Source: JALQXV01 sp964540445 (GTDB lineage: Bacteria; Patescibacteriota; Saccharimonadia; Saccharimonadales; 2-12-FULL-41-12). Taken from it: a stretch of DNA of 56,899 nt. Below the pieces are notes generated by a model. That model searched no databases. It was not told where the DNA came from and saw nothing but the letters and a program-made list of their open reading frames with translations. Shown here piece after piece: positions 16,149 to 24,933 of this stretch. The stretch lies in contig CAZIMF010000001.1 of the NCBI GenBank assembly GCA_964540445.1, positions 1-56,899 on the forward strand. Reading direction: 5' to 3'. The number at the start of each line of letters is the position of its first letter. The stretch's first letter is position 1. Position numbers and translations under genes: made by a program.

Positions 16149-17176
16149 TGCCTCAGGAGCAAGCAATTCAGACTATAGTTGCCGATGCTAATAGTATTGT
16201 TATTGTGCAAGCTGATAATCCTGACGGTGATAGCTTAGCGAGCGCTTTAGCGCTCGAACATATTCTCGGCGACTTAGGCCGCGAGGTCCATTTATATTGC
16301 GGTACAGTTATACCAACCTATCTCCGCTATCTGGACGGCTGGGATCGGGTACAAACTGAATTGCCAATTGGTTTTGATGCCAGTATTATTGTTGACGCCA
16401 GCGCCATTATTTTATTAGAGCAATTGCAAAAGACAGGCTCAATTAGCTGGTTAAAAGCTAAACCATGTATTGTGCTCGATCATCATACTGCCGGTGCTGC
16501 TACGATTGATTTTGCAACCATAATGCACATCCAAGAAGCGGTTTCCACTGGTGAAATTATTTATGAGTTAAGCCAAGAATTTAACTGGAGCCGCAGCCAG
16601 CAAGCCAATGAGCTACTTATGACCTCGATGATGTCCGACAGTATGGGGCTTACCACCGAAGCCACTACTGCACGTAGTATTGCTATAGTGTCAGAGCTGG
16701 TTGCTCAGGGTGTGAGCATACCAGCCCTCGAAGATAAACGCCGGGCAATGCATAAAAAGAGTCCTGAGCTATTAGCCTATAAAGCTCAATTACTAAGCCG
16801 CGTTGAGTACAGCGAGGATCAACACCTTGCCTTTGTCACTATCCCCTGGGAAGAAATCGAAAAATATAGTCATGAATACAACCCTTCGATTTTAGTCCTC
16901 GATGAAATGCGGATGGTAACCGATGTACGCCTTGCTATTGCATTTAAAACCTACCCCGACGGAAAAGTGACAGCAAAACTGCGCGCTAACTATGGCTATG
17001 GTATAGCCTCTGACCTAGCAACGCATTTTGGGGGAGGCGGTCATCCATATGCGGCAGGATTTAAAGTTACCAACGGGCGATCGTTCGCAGATATAAAAGC
17101 AGACTGCATAAAAACAGCAACCGAATTACTTGCTACACTAAAAGCAAAGCAGGACAAAACTGATGAAACTACATAA
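16148..17176 (+). CDS. DHH/DHHA1 phosphoesterase, NrnA-like
   Basis: 342-aa member of the NrnA family (oligoribonuclease/pAp phosphatase). Visible motifs are NPDGDS (25-29 region), the Asp in IIVDASA, DHH at 111-113, the MSDSMGL segment and the C-terminal DHHA1 motif GGGGHPYAAGF. Motif I normally begins with a metal-ligand histidine (HxNPDGD); here the matching residue is Ala22 (QADNPDGD). Activity may use fewer metal ligands, or the substrate may differ. It is translationally coupled to recR and overlaps cysS by 14 bp. Confidence 0.88.
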   Translation: MPQEQAIQTIVADANSIVIVQADNPDGDSLASALALEHILGDLGREVHLYCGTVIPTYLRYLDGWDRVQTELPIGFDASIIVDASAIILLEQLQKTGSISWLKAKPCIVLDHHTAGAATIDFATIMHIQEAVSTGEIIYELSQEFNWSRSQQANELLMTSMMSDSMGLTTEATTARSIAIVSELVAQGVSIPALEDKRRAMHKKSPELLAYKAQLLSRVEYSEDQHLAFVTIPWEEIEKYSHEYNPSILVLDEMRMVTDVRLAIAFKTYPDGKVTAKLRANYGYGIASDLATHFGGGGHPYAAGFKVTNGRSFADIKADCIKTATELLATLKAKQDKTDETT

Positions 17177-18563
17177 TACGCTCACTCGACAAATTGAAGA
17201 TTTTACTCCACTAAACGACAACCAGATTCGTCTGTATTCCTGTGGCCCAACAGTCTATGACAATCTGACGGTTGGTAACTGGACTGCGTATGTTCGCTGG
17301 GATGTACTTGCACGCACTCTTCTGGCAAGCGGCTATGCACTTGATTGGTATATGAATATTACCGATGTAGGCCATTTGGTTAGCGACGGTGATGAAGGCG
17401 AAGATAAATTAGAAAAGAGTGCCCGACGCGAGGGCAAAACAGCTTGGGAAGTAGCAGAATATTATACGAAGGACTTTTTAAACGGACTTGATGCATTAAA
17501 CATTTCTATGGATCACAGCAAATTGGTTAAAGCTACCGACCATATCCCCGAGCAAATTGCGCTTATTCAAGTGCTTGAGTCAAAGGGCTATACCTATATC
17601 ATCGATGATGGCGTCTATTTTGATAGTACTAAGTTCCCGGGTTACGGGAAAATGGCTAAGCTCGACTTAGCAGGTCAGCAAGCCGGTAAGCGAGTAGACA
17701 TTGGTCAGAAAAAGCACCCTTCAGATTTTGCACTCTGGAAGCTTTCACCGAAAAACAAATCACGTGATATGGAATGGGAAAGCCCCTGGGGAACCGGGTT
17801 TCCCGGCTGGCATATTGAGTGCTCGGCAATGGCTATGAAGTACCTCGGTGATACTCTAGACATACACACAGGAGGCATTGATCATATTCCGGTGCATCAT
17901 ACCAACGAAATTGCCCAAAGTGAAGCTGCCACCGGTAAACAATTCGTACGGTACTGGGTGCATGGTAATTTTATGCAAATTAATGGAACTAAAATTGCAA
18001 AAAGCTTAGGCAATGGCTACACCTTGCATGACCTTACCGAAAAAGGTTTTTCGGGAGATGATTTTAGAATGCTTGTTCTGCAAAGCCAATATCGAACCGA
18101 GGCCAACTTTACATGGGAGGCAATGAGTGCAGCTCAAAGCCGTCTCAAAACACTTCAGGCATTTGCTGATTTACGGTTTCAGCCCCTAAATGTGTCTATA
18201 AATCCCTCGACGGCCGATTTACAGCAAAAACAAACTGAGATCCTAGGACATTTACAAAACGATCTTAATACACCACGAGCCCTTGAAACGTTAGCGCAAG
18301 TCATTAATGGTTTCCCGAGCGGCATAGCTTTATCAGAGGTAAAGGAATTTACTGATTTTATTCTTGCCATTGATTCGTTGCTTGGCCTGCAACTGGGCAC
18401 ATCAATGGATATTACGGCAGCTCAAAAAGAGTTACTTCATACTCGACGCATAGCCCGCGAGAACAAAGACTGGAAGGCATCTGATGACATCAGGGACACC
18501 CTACTTACAGAAAATATTGCTGTTCGTGATACCGATCAAGGACCAATTTGGTACCGAGCTTAG
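17163..18563 (+). CDS. cysS: Cysteinyl-tRNA synthetase, HIGH-motif variant
   Basis: Charges tRNA-Cys; 466 aa, typical. Zinc ligands are in place: C27 (YSCGPTVYD), HIECSAM, and the HHTNEIAQSEA segment. The ATP-binding HIGH-type motif, HIGN or HIGH in most CysRS, reads TVGN here (36-39), so the leading histidine is Thr. KMSKS is KIAKS, and PHHENE is VHHTNE. These changes mark a divergent but probably working enzyme, since an essential gene is expected here. Its 3' end overlaps the convergent permease gene by 4 bp. Confidence 0.94.
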   Translation: MKLHNTLTRQIEDFTPLNDNQIRLYSCGPTVYDNLTVGNWTAYVRWDVLARTLLASGYALDWYMNITDVGHLVSDGDEGEDKLEKSARREGKTAWEVAEYYTKDFLNGLDALNISMDHSKLVKATDHIPEQIALIQVLESKGYTYIIDDGVYFDSTKFPGYGKMAKLDLAGQQAGKRVDIGQKKHPSDFALWKLSPKNKSRDMEWESPWGTGFPGWHIECSAMAMKYLGDTLDIHTGGIDHIPVHHTNEIAQSEAATGKQFVRYWVHGNFMQINGTKIAKSLGNGYTLHDLTEKGFSGDDFRMLVLQSQYRTEANFTWEAMSAAQSRLKTLQAFADLRFQPLNVSINPSTADLQQKQTEILGHLQNDLNTPRALETLAQVINGFPSGIALSEVKEFTDFILAIDSLLGLQLGTSMDITAAQKELLHTRRIARENKDWKASDDIRDTLLTENIAVRDTDQGPIWYRA

Positions 18564-19648
18564 GTTTCTTTGACAGTTCGATTAGCCCTGCTAGCAAAAT
18601 ACTCTTCAACTAAAATCTTGATACAACCGGCAGCCGGAATAGCCACAAAAGCTCCCAGTATACCACCAAAGCCAACGCCCAGTAAGGCGGCGATAAATAC
18701 AATGAGCGGGGTTAAGTTGTTACCGCGAGACTGGATATAGGGCTGAATTGTAACATTCTCAATTTGCTGATAGACGATAAAATAGATGGCTATCGCAAGG
18801 GCTAATGGCGCAGAGACCAACAGACAGGCCAGTACAACCAGTACGGCACCTATTGTTGTTCCTATGAGCGGCAACAGAGCAAACAGCGTAATAATGCCTC
18901 CAAGTGCGATAGCGTTGACTGACGCATCAAATACTTGACTGAGTATAAAGATCATAATAGTAGCAAATGCACCGCCTATAGCAGCAATCAGAACCTGGCC
19001 GTTGACATAATTGGTCACTACTTTATACATACGCGCCGCAATACGTTGTCGATGCGCCCGTTTAGAAGCAGCTTGAATTCCCCAAAATCGTTGAACCCAA
19101 ATCGGCCCTTCAACCAGCATCATAAATGTCAGAACCAGAACAATGATAGTGTTAGCAACCGCAGTACCAATAGCCCCTGCGGTTGAGAGGACTGGCTTAC
19201 CAACATCTTTAAATCGATGACCAAAGTCGTTTGTAAAGGCATTTACTTGATCTTGCAGATTATACCGTTCGATAAAATCATTAACCGGTGAATTATTGTT
19301 TTTATAGTCTTGAATCGTGCTCGGCACCTCTTTTACAAACTCAGCTGTTTGTTTTATGAGGGGAGGGAATACAAAAGAAATAAAAGCTACCAGAAAAATT
19401 AGAACAAGAATATATGCCATGCCAGTGGCGTGAGTTCGGCTTTTATTTGGCAACAAGCTGGCAATTTTTGCGACAGCTGGGTTAAGTGCCAAAGCAAGTA
19501 AAAATGACACAAAAACTAGCTTAAGAGGAGTAACGACTGTATGGATAAATCCGATGACGAGCAAAACAGCTAAGATTATACCGAGAATCCTGAGAACTGT
19601 TTTGGTCTCTATGTTAACAGTTAAACGCTTATTACCTAATATACTCAT
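18560..19648 (-). CDS. AI-2E family transporter (PerM/YdiK-like)
   Basis: 362-aa membrane protein with about eight hydrophobic segments. The family signatures are the N-terminal TM pair followed by FVFPPLIKQTAEFVKEVPSTI, a large periplasmic region, and C-terminal GGIITLFALLPLIGTTIGAV plus the IENVTIQPYIQSRGNNLTPL motif. Substrates in the family are poorly defined (autoinducer export, Na+/H+ exchange). It is last in a minus-strand run after two glycosyltransferases, with a 12-bp gap. Confidence 0.88.
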   Translation of the reverse strand: MSILGNKRLTVNIETKTVLRILGIILAVLLVIGFIHTVVTPLKLVFVSFLLALALNPAVAKIASLLPNKSRTHATGMAYILVLIFLVAFISFVFPPLIKQTAEFVKEVPSTIQDYKNNNSPVNDFIERYNLQDQVNAFTNDFGHRFKDVGKPVLSTAGAIGTAVANTIIVLVLTFMMLVEGPIWVQRFWGIQAASKRAHRQRIAARMYKVVTNYVNGQVLIAAIGGAFATIMIFILSQVFDASVNAIALGGIITLFALLPLIGTTIGAVLVVLACLLVSAPLALAIAIYFIVYQQIENVTIQPYIQSRGNNLTPLIVFIAALLGVGFGGILGAFVAIPAAGCIKILVEEYFASRANRTVKET

Positions 19649-19660
19649 ACTTGCTGCTTA

Positions 19661-20794
19661 TTATCGACTGATTCGGCGTGTTTTGCAAGACTGGTATAAA
19701 TTTAGTAATGTATTGGCCACAACTGCTGTATCGAATTGCTTTACATGAGCCTGCTGCAATGTATGCAATTCATGTCTCTTTTTAGGTTGATTAATTAGAT
19801 TTAGTAGTTGTTCAGCAAAAATTTGCGGCTTGTGCGCATTGATAATGGTGTCAGGGACAGGCTGCAGTACGCTTCGATAACCCGGATTGTCGCCCCCTAG
19901 TACCACGCCACTGCCAGCCGCCATCGCCTCAATGAGCACAATCCCAAAACTTTCACCTGAAAGTGATGGGAATATAGCAATATCGGCCTCTTGCATGTAT
20001 TTAATTTTCTCTTCTTGGGTCACAAACCCTTTAAAAGTTACCATTTCAGACATTTTTTGCTGTACCACATATTTTTCAAGCGCTGGGCGGAGCGGGCCAT
20101 CTCCACAGATAATTAACCGTACTCCAGATGGTAAACTATTGTTTTGATTTAGAATGGCAAGTGCTTTAAGTAGCTGCTGGCAACCCTTCCTGTGGACTAA
20201 TCGTCCTAAAAATAACAAATCTAGTGTGTCATCAGAGCGCTTTATAGGTTCTGTCGGTTTAAATTGCTCAATTGGTACCGAATTTGGAACAATAGTACTA
20301 GAAATTTTGAATGTTTCTTTAGCAAAAACAGCAGCGGGCTCCGACACACTGACAAATGCATCAAAACGCTTTAATGAGCGACGAAGCCACACACCAAGTC
20401 CATGACTGCCAATCCGTGACCACATGTCATATGGCAATATGTGATACGTACCAACAACTGCTGTTTTTGAATCAGCTAAGTGCACAACTTTTGCACCAAA
20501 CAGCGGGCTATACGGCGTTTGCACATGCAGCACATCAAAATTTTCTGCAGTCAACATTTTTTTTATGGCACGAGATGATGCGGGCAACGGGATCGATAGC
20601 CGGTTGCCGTTAAAACGAACTTTCATGTTTCTGGCTAATGAATAAACTCCTGGAATGTCAGTGCGTTTGGTTTGGCCAACAAGATATCGTACCTCATGAC
20701 CGTGCTGTTGATACCATTCCCCAAGCGTCAATATATACTGCTGAACCCCGTCAGGCTTATCAAGACCATCATCAAGCACAAACCCTATTTTCAT
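19661..20794 (-). CDS. Glycosyltransferase family 4
   Basis: 377-aa GT-B glycosyltransferase. It opens with KIGFVLDDGLDKPDGVQQYI, the usual Gly-rich acceptor loop of GT4, has LFLGRLVHRKGCQQLL at the start of the donor domain, and the E-x7-E motif in SGESFGIVLIEAMAAGSGVV. It overlaps the upstream GT4 gene by 4 bp. The two enzymes probably act one after the other on a lipid-linked or surface glycan, as PimA/PimB-like pairs do. The sugar is unknown. Confidence 0.9.
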   Translation of the reverse strand: MKIGFVLDDGLDKPDGVQQYILTLGEWYQQHGHEVRYLVGQTKRTDIPGVYSLARNMKVRFNGNRLSIPLPASSRAIKKMLTAENFDVLHVQTPYSPLFGAKVVHLADSKTAVVGTYHILPYDMWSRIGSHGLGVWLRRSLKRFDAFVSVSEPAAVFAKETFKISSTIVPNSVPIEQFKPTEPIKRSDDTLDLLFLGRLVHRKGCQQLLKALAILNQNNSLPSGVRLIICGDGPLRPALEKYVVQQKMSEMVTFKGFVTQEEKIKYMQEADIAIFPSLSGESFGIVLIEAMAAGSGVVLGGDNPGYRSVLQPVPDTIINAHKPQIFAEQLLNLINQPKKRHELHTLQQAHVKQFDTAVVANTLLNLYQSCKTRRISR

Positions 20795-21927
20795 AGTATG
20801 TGTCGATTATTCTTTTTTGCATAGGCAGCCTGATAAATCTTCATGTATTGATCAATTATATTGTTATAGTCATATTTCTGCACCTCTATTGCTGCCCATT
20901 CCCGCCAAGCGCTACGTAGCGTCTCATCAAATGTTAATAATGATAAGCGTCGGGCAAACTCTACAGTGTCTTTGGGATTAATAAGTGAAAGTTGGCCCCG
21001 AGCTTGTAAGACGCCTTCGTAACCTGTGTTGTTACCGGCAACAACTACGCAGCCGCTTGCCATTGCCTCTAGCAAAACAATGCCAAAACTTTCTCCGTAT
21101 AGAGCGGGAGAACAAAATATATCTGCTTCATGCAACATACGTAGCTTGGTTGATTCATCAATATACCCTAAGAAGGTAACGTGCTTAATTTTATTTTCTT
21201 TAACATAATCTTCAAGCCGCTTACGTTCTGGCCCGTCGCCGCCAATAATTAAACGAAACTCGGGATGAACTTTTTGTAACAATCCAAAAGCTTGCAGAAG
21301 ATAGTGTAATCCTTTTCTTTTTTCGAGACGGCCGACGTAAAATATTGTCTTTTGCGTATGCTTAACAACAGGCTTGTTCGGAAGCGTATATTTGCTCAAG
21401 TCAATTCCATTACCAATGATGTTGAGCTTACGGTGGGTTAATGTCCTGACGTAATTAGTTGCCGTATTTGATACCGCTGTCATCACATCAACATATTTAA
21501 TAATAGATTTTGTATAAGGTGTAATTACTTTTTCAACTGTTCGGGAGGTACGCCGTTCGCCCATAGCTGCATGAAAAGTCGCAATATGAATTGCGTTAGA
21601 ACGCATCATAATCTGCAAAGACAACATTGGATTCCATGGTTCATGAAAGTGCAGGATATCGAACTGTTCACGCTCGAGTAATGCATCAAGTGCCGACAAG
21701 TCCCGGCTGGCTGAAATATCACCTTGGGTGCGTGCGGCACGAAAGGGCATGGAGCCGCCTACAAATAAGACATTCTTCGGTGGTTTTGCTGGTGAGTTAC
21801 GGGGCTGAGGAGTGATAATATATGCTTCGTGACCACGTGCCTCAATACCGTCGCGCAGCGCCAAAACAACTTCTTGAACACCACCTCCCCGAAACATGTG
21901 GTAGGGACAAACTAAGCCAATTTTCAT
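20791..21927 (-). CDS. Glycosyltransferase family 4, PimA-like
   Basis: 378 aa. KIGLVCPYHMFRGGGVQEVVLAL closely follows the N terminus of phosphatidylinositol mannosyltransferases, and FHEPWNPMLSLQ and YGESFGIVLLEAMASGCVVV (E-x7-E) are typical. First gene of the 21927-18560 unit (GT4, GT4, AI-2E permease). A PimA-like role, adding the first mannose to a lipid anchor, is possible but based on family resemblance only. Confidence 0.9.
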   Translation of the reverse strand: MKIGLVCPYHMFRGGGVQEVVLALRDGIEARGHEAYIITPQPRNSPAKPPKNVLFVGGSMPFRAARTQGDISASRDLSALDALLEREQFDILHFHEPWNPMLSLQIMMRSNAIHIATFHAAMGERRTSRTVEKVITPYTKSIIKYVDVMTAVSNTATNYVRTLTHRKLNIIGNGIDLSKYTLPNKPVVKHTQKTIFYVGRLEKRKGLHYLLQAFGLLQKVHPEFRLIIGGDGPERKRLEDYVKENKIKHVTFLGYIDESTKLRMLHEADIFCSPALYGESFGIVLLEAMASGCVVVAGNNTGYEGVLQARGQLSLINPKDTVEFARRLSLLTFDETLRSAWREWAAIEVQKYDYNNIIDQYMKIYQAAYAKKNNRHIL

Positions 21928-21990
21928 AACTAAAATTAATAATACTTTCGTTAATTACTGTTAATTATAGCAACTTATAGTGTATTTACG

Positions 21991-22908
21991 TTAACCGAGT
22001 ATCTTACGTAGCCGTTTTGGAATATAAGGGAGCGCTTCTTTGGCAGTAGCAATAATAGTTGGAGCATGGTTAGACATGTCACTGGAGATTAATTCAAGTG
22101 ACTCAAAAACAATATGCATATGCTGTTCAACGATTTTATGATCAAAGTACCGATCTTCGGTTGCTGTAACATGATAGCCCTGCGTTTTAACTTTTTGATC
22201 ACAAACGTCAAGGGTTAACATCAGGGTGATGGTGCTGGCCCTGGTACGCAGATCATTAATCTTCCATAAGTTTATTTCGAAATCGATCCTGCGCTGCAGC
22301 TCTAGCTCTGTCTTGGCGTCCTTCATTTTTTTATGGCTACCGCTCACAGAGTTATAAACAAGCTTAATGACGGGTTTATTGAGCAGCAGTGTGGTGAAAA
22401 TAGCAGCCGGTATTTGGCGTGAAAGAATTGCGGTAAGTGTACGTAAACCCCAATACTCCCACTTATTAAAAATAAAGTCATCTCTATGAGCAAAACCTGA
22501 AATGCTTACAACAGAATCAACCCGCCGGGCTAACTCAGGATACTTCTGTAGGGTTCGGATAATAAGCGGTACTGAAAAGGACATGGCAACAATAGTAAAG
22601 CGTCGGCGTTTATATCGAAGCTTCATAAGTGATGCAAGATAATCTGCATAGTTATCTAGCGTCGGTTTTTCTTTTATTTTATAAAAGCTGTCCATGCCGC
22701 CGAATCCTGGCAAATCCGGCATAGTGACTGCACCGTGCTTATTTAAAACTTCGGCGATGCCAAACATCCGTTCAAGGCTTGAGTGATGACCATATACAAG
22801 GAGTATTTCGCGTTTCTTACCCTTAACTGCGGGCATTCTCAATAAGCGGCCATTCATGCCATTTACATAAAGTGCATTGATATATTTTTCTGCCTGAGTG
22901 TGCACCAT
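21991..22908 (-). CDS. Alpha/beta hydrolase fold protein with altered nucleophile elbow
   Basis: 305 aa. Fold markers are EILLVYGHHSSLERM after strand 3, the DLPGFGGMDSF loop, and the nucleophile elbow AMSFSVPL, where the usual GxSxG has both glycines replaced. The putative serine is the middle S, but the elbow is abnormal. A late HxDH-like pair (YFDHKIVEQHMH) may supply the histidine. It starts 12 bp after the VanY-like gene, so it is probably cotranscribed. Substrate unknown. Confidence 0.72.
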   Translation of the reverse strand: MVHTQAEKYINALYVNGMNGRLLRMPAVKGKKREILLVYGHHSSLERMFGIAEVLNKHGAVTMPDLPGFGGMDSFYKIKEKPTLDNYADYLASLMKLRYKRRRFTIVAMSFSVPLIIRTLQKYPELARRVDSVVSISGFAHRDDFIFNKWEYWGLRTLTAILSRQIPAAIFTTLLLNKPVIKLVYNSVSGSHKKMKDAKTELELQRRIDFEINLWKINDLRTRASTITLMLTLDVCDQKVKTQGYHVTATEDRYFDHKIVEQHMHIVFESLELISSDMSNHAPTIIATAKEALPYIPKRLRKILG

Positions 22909-22920
22909 ATTCTACCTAGA

Positions 22921-23775
22921 CTATTCTGTAACTGCGTCTTTGCCAACCCATACATATTCCCATGACTCAGGATCCGGGCCTTGGTTGCCGGTACCTTCAG
23001 GGTAACTTGGTATCCAGCCATACATTTTAGCATGCTCATAATTGTTAACGCTCAACCACTTAAAACAGGTCGTATTTAGAAACGAGGTGGTCGGCATACT
23101 TAAGCAAGCAATGTCAATTGTGTAGCCGGTGTGGTGACGAGAATAGCCAGGGATTGCCGTGGTACGTAATACCTGCGAAATTTCGGCATCACGTCGTCCA
23201 GCCGCTATCTCTTCGATTGGGATGCCTAGTTGGGACAAGCGCCCAACAAAAATTACTTTCTGATCTTCAGCAGAGCGATAGGCGGCTGTTAAGCCAATTT
23301 CAATATTATCTTTTTTGGCAGCAGCAACCATATCAAGCCAAGGTTGAGCAGCTCGTTGCTGTAGCTGGTAGTCACCACCAACATTCTGGAAGGCATTAGT
23401 GACTGGTGCGCTCCTACTTTGATAACCTCTGGCAATTGCCACCTTACGAATTTGAGCATCAGCTTGTTCGTTTCCGGTAATAGGCGTGTTCTCATTAATT
23501 GGCGCCGTATTGGGGTAGGCAAATGTATTGTATAAATCTTTAAACTGTTGACCAGTAAATATTTTAAGTGTGCCTTTTTTAGATGTGTCTGTAATATTTT
23601 GATTAACGGTGGTGCTTGAGATTTTAGTTTGGCTTGGTGCCCCGGTATGATCTGCCTTAAGTAATATATACAAACCACTGCAAATTACAGCAATTACCAT
23701 TACTACGATTAGTGGTTTATGGGAACGCTTTTTCTGCTCCGGCAGGGGCTTTCGCCTGTGATCTATAACATGCAT
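22921..23775 (-). CDS. VanY-type D-alanyl-D-alanine carboxypeptidase, membrane-anchored
   Basis: Peptidase family M15B, 284 aa from ATG 23775; a start at 23820 would add 15 residues, but TATACT (23796-23791) lies in that stretch and points to 23775. A single TM (about 20-40, PLIVVMVIAVICSGLYILL) anchors it after a basic tail. The catalytic domain has LTAAYRSAEDQK, the zinc motif SRHHTGYTIDIAC and SWEYVWVG (expected EWWH-like site). It should trim D-Ala from peptidoglycan stems outside the membrane. Confidence 0.85.
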   Translation of the reverse strand: MHVIDHRRKPLPEQKKRSHKPLIVVMVIAVICSGLYILLKADHTGAPSQTKISSTTVNQNITDTSKKGTLKIFTGQQFKDLYNTFAYPNTAPINENTPITGNEQADAQIRKVAIARGYQSRSAPVTNAFQNVGGDYQLQQRAAQPWLDMVAAAKKDNIEIGLTAAYRSAEDQKVIFVGRLSQLGIPIEEIAAGRRDAEISQVLRTTAIPGYSRHHTGYTIDIACLSMPTTSFLNTTCFKWLSVNNYEHAKMYGWIPSYPEGTGNQGPDPESWEYVWVGKDAVTE

Positions 23776-23876
23776 AATAGCTATGCTTAAAGTATAGCTA
23801 ACTACTGGCTTTTGCGCCAAAGTTTCAAAATTGCTACAATACAGCTCTGTCGTAAACAGATACTACAACAGTACAA

Positions 23877-23951
23877 TGGGGCGTCGCCAAGTGGTAAGGC
23901 ACCAGTTTTTGGTACTGGCATTCGGGGGTTCGAATCCCTCCGCCCCAGCCA
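23877..23951 (+). tRNA. tRNA-Gln (UUG)
   Basis: Acceptor TGGGGCG pairs with CGCCCCA; D arm GCC..GGC; anticodon stem CCAGT/ACTGG with loop TTTTGGT (anticodon TTG); T arm GGGGGTTCGAATCCCTC; discriminator G and encoded CCA. The 5' U and overall form match E. coli tRNA-Gln. 75 nt, no intron. Confidence 0.96.
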
Positions 23952-23990
23952 ATTAAAATGACATCAGCGCAAGTTGATGTCATTTTAATT
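23951..23990 (+). terminator. 16-bp perfect hairpin after tRNA-Gln
   Basis: AATTAAAATGACATCA (23951-23966), 8-nt loop, TGATGTCATTTTAATT (23975-23990): a perfect 16-bp stem that begins at the last A of the encoded CCA. The T-rich 3' arm could end transcription or mark the tRNA 3' end for processing. No separate T run follows. Confidence 0.6.
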
Positions 23991-23991
23991 A

Positions 23992-24122
23992 CTGAGGAGG
24001 GTTCCGAAACCTATAGAATGAGCGAAGCGAATGATGGGTTAGGTGGAGCGAGGACGCGCGCAAAAGTTTACTTTGAGCACGTCTGAGCGGAAAAGCACGA
24101 AGTGCGCTATCCCTCCCCCCAG
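23992..24122 (+). ncRNA. Possible structured RNA or insert behind tRNA-Gln
   Basis: About 130 bp with no plausible gene. Its ends can pair: GGAGGG (23996-24001) with CCCTCC (24111-24116), and CTG (23992-23994) with CAG (24120-24122). Inside are ACCTA/TAGGT and the hairpin GCAC-GAA-GTGC. The stretch is visibly richer in G+C than its flanks. It ends in a copy of the tRNA-Gln 3' end. It could be a small RNA or the remnant of an inserted element; sequence alone cannot separate these. Confidence 0.35.
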
Positions 24123-24126
24123 CCAA
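24109..24126 (+). repeat. Second copy of the tRNA-Gln 3' end (att-like direct repeat)
   Basis: Identical to 23934-23952 (ATCCCTCCGCCCCAGCCAA) except for one missing G. The copies are 175 bp apart. The second is also followed directly by a long hairpin: CCAAACAAAA (24123-24132) with TTTTGTTTGG (24174-24183). A duplicated tRNA 3' end is what integrases leave behind, but no integrase is present. Confidence 0.7.
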
Positions 24127-24261
24127 ACAAAATTCGAACTAACAGGTTCAAACGAGGGGCTTCTGTGGAGGTCTTTTTGTTTGGGTTTAAAGGTTTGGTT
24201 TAAATTGGACAATCCAAAATACGCGCCTATACTTGAAGATAGTTTAACTAGAGGGGCAACT

Positions 24262-24522
24262 ATGAAAGAAGTTGATAAATTTAATCAATCTAGGTTCTCG
24301 CATTGGATTAACAGCACTTCTGGACGTATTTTTCGAATCGGTGCCGGTATATTTTTCTTAGTCATTGGGATTATTTTCCGCCACGATGCTCTTGGCTTAG
24401 CCTCTATTATTTGGAGTTTTTTCCCGCTTAGTGCCGGGTTATTTGATTGGTGTTATATAAGCGCTGTATTGGGTGGCCCATTGCTTGGCTCAAAAATCCG
24501 TAAACAACAGTCAGAGCTTTAG
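24262..24522 (+). CDS. Small membrane protein (DUF2892-like)
   Basis: 86 aa from ATG 24262, which has an AGAGGGG Shine-Dalgarno. The frame stays open 220 bp upstream through the tRNA-linked insert, but that part has low-complexity, unlikely residues. Two hydrophobic helices (about 20-40 and 45-70) separated by a short polar turn, with the SGRIFRIGAGIFFLVIG pattern of the DUF2892/YgaP membrane domain and the FPLSAGLFDWCYISAVLG end. Function unknown; inner membrane. Confidence 0.75.
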   Translation: MKEVDKFNQSRFSHWINSTSGRIFRIGAGIFFLVIGIIFRHDALGLASIIWSFFPLSAGLFDWCYISAVLGGPLLGSKIRKQQSEL

Positions 24523-24623
24523 AATTTTAATGAATTAACTGATGGCATACTAGAGCAATGGGTCATAGTTCTAGACCTATTTGTTCAGCCAATGCTTCCC
24601 AAAATATCTGTCTTGTTAAGAAT

Positions 24624-24649
24624 AGACTGGGCTGGGCTAGTCTTTTTTT
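24624..24649 (+). terminator. Rho-independent terminator
   Basis: AGACTGG (24624-24630) pairs with CTAGTCT (24637-24643; one G-U), 6-nt loop, then a run of T to 24649. It ends the 24262-24522 transcript and overlaps the last codons of the convergent gene. Confidence 0.75.
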
Positions 24650-24864
24650 ACAAGGCGGTTTGTCAGCTTAGCAGCCAACGGTGCGATAACGAGTACGCAG
24701 GGAAAAGCAATTAATAAGCTAATGCCCCACCTCTCTAGCGTCGTCAAAGTAAAAATTGCTGTAGTGCCCCTGGCAACAAGTGTATTTATAGCCGTAACAA
24801 GTCCTGTCATTGGCAGCACAAGCAAAAAACTTTGTACATACCGGCTATATCGCTTATCTAGCAT
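24637..24864 (-). CDS. Small membrane protein (DUF2798-like)
   Basis: 75 aa with two hydrophobic helices. RYVQSFLLVLPMTGLVTAINTL, then WGISLLIAFPCVLVIAPLAAKLTNRLV, fits DUF2798 membrane proteins; function unknown. TATATT (24876-24871) ends 6 nt before the ATG and there is no Shine-Dalgarno, so it is probably leaderless. Confidence 0.75.
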   Translation of the reverse strand: MLDKRYSRYVQSFLLVLPMTGLVTAINTLVARGTTAIFTLTTLERWGISLLIAFPCVLVIAPLAAKLTNRLVKKD

Positions 24865-24933
24865 TGCTACAATATAACAGCAGAATCGGTAAAAGAGTAT
24901 ACTTTTACTATTACCTAATTAGGAGTATTAGCT

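Noticed and set aside
23991..24122. A second, degenerate tRNA behind tRNA-Gln
   Set aside because: Only the last 18 nt resemble a tRNA. No D arm or anticodon arm can be drawn.
24043..24261. N-terminal extension of the 24262 membrane protein through the tRNA-linked insert
   Set aside because: The extension is read from structured, repeat-bearing DNA. ATG 24262 has a good Shine-Dalgarno, and the family is short.
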